Shown here: positions 56,665 to 64,000 of the stretch, piece by piece
Position numbering within the stretch: the first letter of the stretch is position 1
Layout of the letters: each line of letters begins with the position of its first letter
From: Alphaproteobacteria bacterium
GTDB lineage: Bacteria; Pseudomonadota; Alphaproteobacteria; Micropepsales; Micropepsaceae
Assembly: GCA_021325375.1 (NCBI GenBank)
Contig: JAJPHG010000019.1
Location: 62,001 to 126,000 of the forward strand
DNA length: 64,000 nt
Reading direction: 5' to 3'
Translations under genes and position numbers: made by a program
The notes under the pieces: model-generated
What the model was told of the DNA's origin: nothing
Database searches by the model: none
What the model saw: only the letters and a program-made list of their open reading frames with translations

Positions 56665-58686
56665 ATGATGCTTAGGAAGATCTTCGTCACCGGACTCGTT
56701 TTGACGGCGCTCGCGGCTTCAGGCGCGGTGCTCGCGGCCCAGCCCACGACCGGTCCCGCGCCCGCCCAGCCGATCACAGCCGCGACGCCGCCGGCACAGG
56801 ACACAGCCCCCCCGGCGGCGAAAGAAGAGGCGCACGCGCTCACGGCCGACGACCTGCGCGGCTTTCTCGACGGCATGATCCCTTACGCGCTGCACCGCGG
56901 CGACATCGCCGGCGCCACGATCGCAGTGGTGAAGGACGGCCATCTGCTGTTCGCGCAGGGCTACGGCTATGCGGATCTCAAGACCAAGCGCCCCGTCGTC
57001 GCCGATGAGACGCTGTTCCGTCCGGGCTCGGTGTCGAAGCTCTTCACCTGGACCTCGGTGATGCAGCTCGTCGAGCAGGGAAAGCTCGATCTCGACCGCG
57101 ACGTGAACGACTATCTCGACTTCAAGGTGCCGGAGAAATTCGGCAAGCCGATCACGCTTCGCAACATCATGACCCACACGTCCGGCTTCGAGGAGACGCT
57201 CTCCGAGCTGTTCCTTCAGAAGCCCGAGCAGCAATACCCGCTGCGCGAATACCTGATCCGCCACATGCCCCAGCGCATCTTCCCGCCGGGCAAGGTCGTG
57301 GCCTATTCGAACTATGCGACGACCATGGCGGGCTACATCGTCCAGCGCGTGTCGGGAGAATCCTTCTTCGACTATGTCGACAATCACATCTTCAAGCCGC
57401 TCGACATGGAGCATTCCTCGTTCCGCCAGCCGGCATCGCCCGCGCTGATGAAGGCGATGGCGACAGGCTACAAGCAGGCGTCCGACCCGACGCCCGTGCC
57501 TTACGAGGTCGTCGAAGCCGCGCCCGCAGGTTCGCTGGAATCGACGGCGACCGACATGGCGAAGTTCATGATCGCGCAGCTGAACGACGGCCAGGGCGAA
57601 AGCGCGCGCATTCTCAAGACCGAAACCGCAAAGGAGATGCACACACGCAACTACACGCTGGCGCCGGGCCTGAACGGCTTCGACCTCGGCTTCTACGACG
57701 AGGACCGCAACGGCCACCGCATCATCGGCCATGCCGGCGACACGGTGGCCTTCCACAGCGACCTGCATCTGATCCTGGACGCGGACACCGGCGTCTTCAT
57801 GTCGTTCAACAGTCTGGGCAAGGAGGGCGAGGCCGGCCGCGCGCGCACCGACATCTTCCGCGCGTTCCTCGACCGCTATTTCCCCTTCACGCCGCCGGAG
57901 GAAAAGACCGTCGCCGATCCGTCGAAGGACAATGCGCGCGTCGTCGGCTCCTATCTCGCCAGCCGCCGCAAGGAATCCGCGCTCAGGCTGATCTTCCAGC
58001 TCGGCCAGACCCAGGTCGCCGCGGCGCCGGACGGCACGATCATGGTCGACGCCTTCAAGGACCCGAGCGGCGCGGTCAAGAAATGGCGCGAGGTCGGCCC
58101 GCTCACCTATCGCGAGGTCGGCGGCCAGACCCATCTCAAATTCGTCACGGATGCGGACGGCAACATCGACTATCTCGACACTGACGACTTTCTGCCTGTC
58201 GAGTTGCTCCAACGTGTCCACGGCCTGGAGCAGATCGGCATGCTCAAGCTGTTCGGGCTCGGAACGCTTGCCGTCTGCGTGCTGACGCTGGCGCTCTGGT
58301 TCGGAGGCTGGATCGCGCGGCGCCGGTTCGCCCGTCCGCTCGAGATGACGCCGCAGCAGGCCAGGCTCCGGCTCGGCGCCCGGCTCGGCGCGCTTCTCTA
58401 TATCGCAGTCGTGGCCGGGTGGGTCGGGCTGATCACCGCGGTCACCATCGACGAGACGCTGCTGCTCGGCGGCGCCCTGAACGGGTGGATCGGCGCGCTC
58501 TATGTGCTCGGCGTGGTCGCGGCCGTGGGCGGGATCGCGATGATCGCCAACGGCGTGCTGCGCCTGATGCGCGGTCCGGGCGGCTGGCTCGCGCGCACCG
58601 GCGACGCGGTGCTGGCGCTGGCGGGGCTCTACGGCATCTGGGCGATCTACGATTACGGTCTCGCCAATTTCCAATTCAATATCTAA
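56665..58686 (+). CDS. Serine hydrolase, beta-lactamase/class C family, with C-terminal TMs
   Basis: Signal peptide; FRPGSVSKLFTWTSVMQLVEQGKLDLDRDVNDYL (SxxK); YSNY; C-terminal hydrophobic helices. Confidence 0.9.
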   Translation: MMLRKIFVTGLVLTALAASGAVLAAQPTTGPAPAQPITAATPPAQDTAPPAAKEEAHALTADDLRGFLDGMIPYALHRGDIAGATIAVVKDGHLLFAQGYGYADLKTKRPVVADETLFRPGSVSKLFTWTSVMQLVEQGKLDLDRDVNDYLDFKVPEKFGKPITLRNIMTHTSGFEETLSELFLQKPEQQYPLREYLIRHMPQRIFPPGKVVAYSNYATTMAGYIVQRVSGESFFDYVDNHIFKPLDMEHSSFRQPASPALMKAMATGYKQASDPTPVPYEVVEAAPAGSLESTATDMAKFMIAQLNDGQGESARILKTETAKEMHTRNYTLAPGLNGFDLGFYDEDRNGHRIIGHAGDTVAFHSDLHLILDADTGVFMSFNSLGKEGEAGRARTDIFRAFLDRYFPFTPPEEKTVADPSKDNARVVGSYLASRRKESALRLIFQLGQTQVAAAPDGTIMVDAFKDPSGAVKKWREVGPLTYREVGGQTHLKFVTDADGNIDYLDTDDFLPVELLQRVHGLEQIGMLKLFGLGTLAVCVLTLALWFGGWIARRRFARPLEMTPQQARLRLGARLGALLYIAVVAGWVGLITAVTIDETLLLGGALNGWIGALYVLGVVAAVGGIAMIANGVLRLMRGPGGWLARTGDAVLALAGLYGIWAIYDYGLANFQFNI

Positions 58687-58697
58687 AGGGGTTCGCA

Positions 58698-60257
58698 GTG
58701 AGACGACTTCTTCGTGGCGCCGTGCTCGCGGCGCTGCTGGCGGGGGGCGCGCATGCCGCCCCGCCGGCCGATCTCGACGCCTTCGTCGCCCAGTCGATGA
58801 AGACTTTTGGGCCGCCCGGCATGACGGTCGCGGTCGTCGAGGACGGCAAGGTCGTGCTCACCAAGGGCTACGGCGTGCGCTCGATCGCCGGACCAGCGCG
58901 CGTCGACGAGCACACGATCTTTCCGATCGGCTCGGAGACCAAGGCCTTCACCGCCACGGCGCTGGCGATCCTCGTCGACGAGGGCAAGCTCAAATGGAGC
59001 GACCGCGTCGCGGACAAGCTGCCCGGCTTCCAGATGTACGACCCTTACGCGACGGCGAACATGACCGTGCGCGACCTGCTCACCCATCGAAGCGGGTTGG
59101 GCCTGGGCGAGGGTGACCTGCTGATCGTGCCCTCGACGACGCGCTCGCGCGCCGACATCGTCCATGCGCTGCGCTATCTCAAGCCCGCGACCGGCTTCCG
59201 CGAAAGCTTCGCCTACGACAACATCCTCTACATCGTGGCCGGCGCGCTGGTCGAGACGGTCTCGGGAGAGACCTGGGAAGGTTTCATCCAGAAACACATC
59301 TTCGCGCCCGTCGGCATGAAGGACGCCATGACGGCCTACGACATCCACGCCAAGAACGGCATCGCGCTGCATGCGCGCACCGACGGGCCGATCCGCGGGC
59401 TGGGTCCGCAGCACGTCTTGCTGCACGGCCTCGAAGGCGGCGCCTCGGCGCCGGCGGGTGCGATCAATGCGAGCGCGGTCGACATGGCGCTGTGGATGCA
59501 GGTCCAGCTCGCGCACGGCAAGCTCACGAACGGCGGGCGCCTCTACAGCGAGGCGCAGGCGGCCGAGCTGTGGAAGCCCGAAGTCGTCGTCCCGGCGGAT
59601 GCGTTCTCGGTGGCGATCTCGGCGATCACGCCCAAATTCCAGGACTATGCGCTGGGCTGGTTCATCGAGGACTATCACGGCCACACGATCGTCGAGCATA
59701 CAGGCGCGGTCCTGGGCGCGGTCGCGGCGCTCTATCTGATACCGGAGAAGCATGTCGGCATCGCGGTGATGATCAATTCCGAGGACGGTGCCGCGCGCCG
59801 CGCCGTCGCCTTCCGCCTGATGGATCATTATCTGGGCCTGCCGGACCAGGACTGGAACGCGACGCTCAAGAAGATCGTCGATGCGATGGTCGCAGGCGGC
59901 CAGAAGGCGCTGAAGGCTGAGCCCGAACAACTCCGCCCCAACGCCAAGACATCCATCGCGCCGGCAGCGCTGGCCGGTGTCTATGCCGATCCCTGGTACG
60001 GCACCGCGACGGTCTCGGCGCGCGAGGGCGGCAAGCTCTGGATTCGCTTCGACCGTACGCCCCGGATGGAAGCCCCGCTAACCCATGTCGCGGACGACAC
60101 CTACAAGGCGGACTGGACCGACAAGACGATCGAGGCGGCCTATGTGAAGTTCGACGGCAAGGACGGCAAGGTCGTCGCGGTCGAGATGCGCCCGGTCTCG
60201 CCGCTCGCCGATTTCAGCTTCGACTATCGCGATCTTCATTTCACGCCGGCGCACTGA
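58698..60257 (+). CDS. Serine hydrolase, beta-lactamase family (GTG start)
   Basis: IGSETKAFTATALAILVDEGKLKWSDRVADKLPGF; YDN; HTGAVLGAVAALYLIPEKHVGIAVMINSE. Confidence 0.9.
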   Translation: MRRLLRGAVLAALLAGGAHAAPPADLDAFVAQSMKTFGPPGMTVAVVEDGKVVLTKGYGVRSIAGPARVDEHTIFPIGSETKAFTATALAILVDEGKLKWSDRVADKLPGFQMYDPYATANMTVRDLLTHRSGLGLGEGDLLIVPSTTRSRADIVHALRYLKPATGFRESFAYDNILYIVAGALVETVSGETWEGFIQKHIFAPVGMKDAMTAYDIHAKNGIALHARTDGPIRGLGPQHVLLHGLEGGASAPAGAINASAVDMALWMQVQLAHGKLTNGGRLYSEAQAAELWKPEVVVPADAFSVAISAITPKFQDYALGWFIEDYHGHTIVEHTGAVLGAVAALYLIPEKHVGIAVMINSEDGAARRAVAFRLMDHYLGLPDQDWNATLKKIVDAMVAGGQKALKAEPEQLRPNAKTSIAPAALAGVYADPWYGTATVSAREGGKLWIRFDRTPRMEAPLTHVADDTYKADWTDKTIEAAYVKFDGKDGKVVAVEMRPVSPLADFSFDYRDLHFTPAH

Positions 60258-60274
60258 GCTGCAGGCTTATGCCG

Positions 60275-60302
60275 GTCGCCGTAGCGCGCGACGGCGACCG
60301 CC
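60275..60302. terminator. Stem-loop between convergent genes (candidate bidirectional terminator)
   Basis: CGGTCGCCGT-N8-ACGGCGACCG, perfect 10-bp stem; no clear U-tract. Confidence 0.4.
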
Positions 60303-60352
60303 TTCAAATTCGAAGACGGTCGCCGCCGGAACGCGTGTCGATGTGTCGAACG

Positions 60353-62032
60353 TCAGTGCGGCAACAAGGGTTGCTTCTGACCGAGGTCCAGCGAGCCCAG
60401 GCCGGTGGTGAAATCGAAATCGGGCAGGGCGGTATAGAGGCCGTCCGTGCCGACCAGGATATCGTTGAAGCCGTCCACCTTCTGCGTCACGCCTGTCGGG
60501 CCTCCGGTCGAGCCGGCGGCTGGATAGCCCGCATAAAGCCTCGGCGCCGCGAAGCCGAGCACGTTGCCGTAGGAGCTCTGCAGCCGCGCCCAGGCGCCGG
60601 CGGCCAGCGGCGACGACAGGCTCGTGCCGCCGATGATTTCCGACTGGCCGTTGACGTAGACGACCGCGCCCGTGTTGGGATCGGCGTCCATCGAGATGTC
60701 CGGAATCGCGCGGAACGTCACGGGCAGGCCGTTGTTGGTCGGAACGATGGTCGATTGCCAGTAAGGCGAATACTCGAACTGGCTGATGCCGCCGCCGCCT
60801 GCATACCAAGCGACTTCGCTGGTGTAGCCGCCATTCTTGTTGGTCAGCAAGGTCGTGCCGCCGACGCCGATCACATAGGGCGACGTCGCCGGGTAACCTA
60901 CGAACGGTGCGCCTGCCGGTACGCCGTTCGGCGTGCCGACCGAGCAGAACGATCCCGTATCGCCGGTGGAGGAGAACATCGTCTGACCCTGGGCCGCGGC
61001 CTCGAGGAACACCTGATCGTCCGCCGCCATGGAGCCGTCGAGATAGGGGAAGAACTCGCAGATCCCGAAGGAGGCGTTGCCGACCTGGGCGAGATCGTCG
61101 GTCGCCCAGCGATTGAACTCGAGCGTGGTGTCCTGATCGGTGAGCGATGTCGTGTCGTAGATGTAGAGGTTCTTCACCGTTCCGGCCATGCCGCTCGTGT
61201 ACTGGGTGTCGAGATCCCATTCGTCGTCGCCGGCGGTGTCCGTGCTCGCGAGTCCAACCGGCACGACCGTGACCGGCACCTGGGGAAGGCCCATCGCCGC
61301 CTCGAAGGTGCGCAGATCGGGCGTCACCTGGCTCACATCGCCTTCCGCCATGATCGCGATCGAGGTCTTGCTGGCTTTGGTCACATGGATCGCGTCATAC
61401 GCCCGCCAGTAAGTCTGGGGATTGTAAGTGAAGCGCAGGCATCTCGGCTTCGAAACGTCGCACTCGGTGATCGGCGACGTCGCGGTCACGTTGTTGAGAC
61501 CGAGCACGGATAGAACGATACCGTTCAGGGCTTGCGGAACCTGCGCCGGAGCCGTGTTGACGAACACCTCCTTGCCCTTCTGGCTGAAGCGGGAAAGGCT
61601 CGTGTTGAAGGCCGCCTCGATCTGCGCGGCGGTGCCCGTCGCGGTGATGAAGAGCCCGTTCGGCGCGACGGAAATGTTGCCGAGCCCTGCGCCGGCGAGA
61701 TAGCTCGACACGGCGCTCACCGACGAGGCGCTCGGCGCGTAGCCGGCGTTGAACTGCGCCGGCGTGATGTATTTGTTGAAATTGGGAGAGCCGGGCGTCG
61801 CCTGCTGTTGGACCAGGCTTTGCAGGGCTTGCGTGTTCTGCATCTGCAGGGCGACGGTAACGCGCAGAGGCGTTGCCGGATCGAGCGCGCCCAGCAATTT
61901 CGCCTTCACGAGCGGAATCGCTTGCGTATGGGTGTTCGTCCAAACCGGTAGAGCATTGGAAGAAAGCGTTGACGCGAGGCAGAAAGAAGCCGTCGCGGCG
62001 CCTGCCATGAGGCGCCACCTAGAGATAGCCAT
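60353..62032 (-). CDS. S53 family (sedolisin/pro-kumamolisin) serine-carboxyl peptidase, secreted
   Basis: Propeptide FNKYITPAQFNAGYAPSASSVSAVSSYL; catalytic Ser motif IIGGTSLSSPLAAG; D/E region DEWDLDTQY. Confidence 0.9.
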   Translation of the reverse strand: MAISRWRLMAGAATASFCLASTLSSNALPVWTNTHTQAIPLVKAKLLGALDPATPLRVTVALQMQNTQALQSLVQQQATPGSPNFNKYITPAQFNAGYAPSASSVSAVSSYLAGAGLGNISVAPNGLFITATGTAAQIEAAFNTSLSRFSQKGKEVFVNTAPAQVPQALNGIVLSVLGLNNVTATSPITECDVSKPRCLRFTYNPQTYWRAYDAIHVTKASKTSIAIMAEGDVSQVTPDLRTFEAAMGLPQVPVTVVPVGLASTDTAGDDEWDLDTQYTSGMAGTVKNLYIYDTTSLTDQDTTLEFNRWATDDLAQVGNASFGICEFFPYLDGSMAADDQVFLEAAAQGQTMFSSTGDTGSFCSVGTPNGVPAGAPFVGYPATSPYVIGVGGTTLLTNKNGGYTSEVAWYAGGGGISQFEYSPYWQSTIVPTNNGLPVTFRAIPDISMDADPNTGAVVYVNGQSEIIGGTSLSSPLAAGAWARLQSSYGNVLGFAAPRLYAGYPAAGSTGGPTGVTQKVDGFNDILVGTDGLYTALPDFDFTTGLGSLDLGQKQPLLPH

Positions 62033-62153
62033 GGTGCTTGAACCCTCTCAATTCCCGCAGACAACGATGTCAGCAGCGGATGGTTCCCGGCTAAGTCATT
62101 TTTTGAGACGGATGGCGGTTGCGGGGGCTTGCCGCGGGCGAATGCATTCTCCA

Positions 62154-62167
62154 CCCACTACAGTGGG
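62154..62167. promoter_or_regulatory. 14-bp perfect palindrome CCCACT-AC-AGTGGG in divergent intergenic region
   Basis: Direct reading of the sequence between the S53 peptidase and DUF4157 genes. Confidence 0.35.
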
Positions 62168-62236
62168 AAAATGCCGTGACGAAGAGCCGAAAGTTTGAAA
62201 TAATCGCGACGCGTGAACGGGTTTTGAGACGCCGCA

Positions 62237-63514
62237 ATGATGCGAGCCACTCATCTCGCCAGGAATTCGGCGCTGCAGTCCGGCGCGACTCAGTCCCTTT
62301 TTGCGCCGGCCCTTTTTGCGCCGGCGCGACGCGCCTTCGGTTCGAAAACGCCGGGCGACGCACGCGCGAGCGACTACGATTTCGCAAAGATCGCGGTGAA
62401 CGGCCTCCCATTGCAACGCCGGCTCGCCGTTGGCGATGCACACGATCCGGCGGAAGCCGAAGCGGATCGCGTCGCCGAGCGCGTGATGCGGATGCAGGAC
62501 ACCGCAGCGCCGATTTCGGTGGCCGGGGGCGGGACCGTGCAGCGAAAATGCGCGAGCTGCGAGGAAGAGGCCGGAAATATCCAACGCAAGGCGGAGGGCG
62601 GCTCTCACGCCGGCGAGGCGCCTCCCATCGTTCATGACGTGCTGTCCTCGTCGGGCCAGCCGCTCGAGCCGGCGACGCGGGCCTTCATGGAACCTCGGTT
62701 CGGCCATGATTTCTCGAATATCCGCGTGCATGCCGGCGAGAAGGCGGCGCGATCGGCGCGGGCCGTGAATGCGCGCGCCTATACGGTGGGGCGCGATGTC
62801 GTGTTCGGGCACGGGCAATACGCGCCGTCCACTTCCGCCGGAGCGCAGCTTCTGGCGCATGAACTGGCCCATAGCGTTCAACAGGGCGGTGCGGGCTCAC
62901 GAAGCACGGTGCGGCGCGATACTTTCGACGGCGGTGCCGGAACAACTGCCAAAGACAAGGATCGGCCGCTGATCGGCTATGCGGGGCCGATGCCCTTCAC
63001 CGCCAATCCCGGCGGAACGATCGTCCCGAATACCGCGAGCGTCGCCCAGAATTGCGCGGGCGATTCCACCAGCATCAACAAATACATCAATTGGCCCAAT
63101 CTCGGCATCGAAATTCCCGGCGTCCAAATGCCCGCCGATTGGGCCAAGGCCAACGCCTTCGTCCCCACCGGCTGCACGCGCGTCAATTGCTCCGGAGTCG
63201 ACGTCAACAACACGCGCTGCAAGAAGGGTGAGCTGGATTCGATCGTGTTTTTATACCAGTGGCCCGAGACGTTCACGAACCGGGGGACAGGCCAGAAAGT
63301 CGCCGGGACCCAAAGCGATTTTCATATGATGGGCCGCGATGCCGGTACTTTGCCGAGCGGCTGGCACTCCAAGATGGACCGCCGCGAAAAGGTCGTGGAC
63401 ATCCGCGATCCGTTGCAGAGTCTCCACGACGCTTATCCCCACACGTTGAAGCCGGATCGCGTCGTCTCGAAGCTTTGTTTCTGCTGCGATCAGAAGCAGA
63501 TGGCCATTATATGA
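62237..63514 (+). CDS. DUF4157 (eCIS-core) domain protein with novel C-terminal domain, putative toxin/effector
   Basis: GDAHDPAEAEADRVAERVMRM; LEPATRAFMEPRFGHDFSNIRVHAGEKAARSARAVNARAYTVGRDVVFGHGQYAP...LLAHELAHSVQQ. Confidence 0.85.
   Translation: MMRATHLARNSALQSGATQSLFAPALFAPARRAFGSKTPGDARASDYDFAKIAVNGLPLQRRLAVGDAHDPAEAEADRVAERVMRMQDTAAPISVAGGGTVQRKCASCEEEAGNIQRKAEGGSHAGEAPPIVHDVLSSSGQPLEPATRAFMEPRFGHDFSNIRVHAGEKAARSARAVNARAYTVGRDVVFGHGQYAPSTSAGAQLLAHELAHSVQQGGAGSRSTVRRDTFDGGAGTTAKDKDRPLIGYAGPMPFTANPGGTIVPNTASVAQNCAGDSTSINKYINWPNLGIEIPGVQMPADWAKANAFVPTGCTRVNCSGVDVNNTRCKKGELDSIVFLYQWPETFTNRGTGQKVAGTQSDFHMMGRDAGTLPSGWHSKMDRREKVVDIRDPLQSLHDAYPHTLKPDRVVSKLCFCCDQKQMAII
62295..62324 (+). repeat. 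Exact 15-bp tandem duplication (2 x CCCTTTTTGCGCCGG)
   Basis: Direct reading; encodes the in-frame repeat LFAPA-LFAPA. Confidence 0.9.
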
Positions 63515-63840
63515 ATCCGCTGCCGACGGAACTGAATACAATTCAAGGGATGTCGGAGTTTCTCGCGACGCGTATCGGTGGCGCGGCGCATTGCGACGAA
63601 ATCGCGGCGCTCATGGCGCCGCTGGCGACGGATTCGCGTTGGGTTTATTTGGGAGGGAGCGGCGCACGCCAGCGGATATACCGCGTTTCGCCGGAAATGT
63701 GCGTCGTTTTTCAATTCGGTCACGACGACGTATTGGTGGCCTATGGCGTTTTCCCGAGCTCCGAGTTGGAGGCGCCGTCCATCGGACGGGGCTTGATACT
63801 CGTCTCTCCAACTTCGCCGGGATCGGAAACGACGTCGTGA
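63511..63840 (+). CDS. Small protein, candidate immunity/partner of the DUF4157 protein
   Basis: MNPLPTELNTIQGMSEFLATRIGGAAHCDEIAALM...; start overlaps the upstream stop (ATGA, 4 bp). Confidence 0.65.
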   Translation: MNPLPTELNTIQGMSEFLATRIGGAAHCDEIAALMAPLATDSRWVYLGGSGARQRIYRVSPEMCVVFQFGHDDVLVAYGVFPSSELEAPSIGRGLILVSPTSPGSETTS

Positions 63841-64000
63841 CTTGAGCGCGCGCGCGGCGGAACCCGGCAAGTTGATTCAGCGGGGTCCCAACAAGGCCTA
63901 GCCGGCTCGCAGAATCCGACCCGATCGGCCGCCCTGATTCCCACGGTCAAGTTTTTGATGCGCGATGTCATGTCCATCGGGCGCATCGGCCTTATCTATA

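Noticed and set aside
56719-58674. 651-aa minus-strand ORF over the serine hydrolase
   Set aside because: Shadow ORF without motif support
1-64000. CRISPR arrays, rRNA, tRNA, insertion sequences
   Set aside because: No regularly spaced direct repeats, rRNA-like stretches, transposase motifs or clear cloverleaf were noticed; a tRNAscan/Infernal run would be needed to exclude small RNAs

Overview
High-GC bacterial chromosome segment, most likely Alphaproteobacteria, inferred from gene style and order only. About 50 protein-coding genes; I saw no rRNA, tRNA, CRISPR array or transposase. From left to right: (1) a nucleotide-themed set: NUDIX, an Ala/Lys-rich repeat protein, an NTP_transf_5-like nucleotidyltransferase, a dTMP-kinase-like protein and a short CobQ-like protein; (2) a phospholipase C-like phosphoesterase and two FAD proteins; (3) an orphan 1122-aa protein with collagen-like, coiled-coil and pore-former-like segments; (4) a MarR + NodT/HlyD/EmrB efflux operon with a perfect palindromic operator; (5) DoxX, VOC and Tat-exported epoxide hydrolase genes, then an IorAB-type molybdoenzyme with a triheme cytochrome c; (6) a DEAD-box helicase; (7) a long two-component and chemotaxis region containing two receivers with degenerate phosphorylation sites; (8) a TIR - multi-TM - degenerate class III cyclase fusion; (9) a peptide/D-amino-acid catabolism island resembling mlrB/C/D (POT transporter, DauA-like oxidase, M81 peptidase, XRE-cupin regulator, TonB receptor with an internal amber codon, two beta-lactamase-fold hydrolases) followed by an S53 peptidase; (10) a DUF4157 (eCIS-core) protein with a 4-bp-overlapping small downstream gene, resembling a toxin/immunity pair. 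The strongest leads are the TIR-TM-pseudocyclase, the DUF4157 pair, the giant collagen-like protein, the mlr-like island with its shared DNA motif, and the 36-aa repeat protein. All family calls come from reading motifs by eye; no database search was run.
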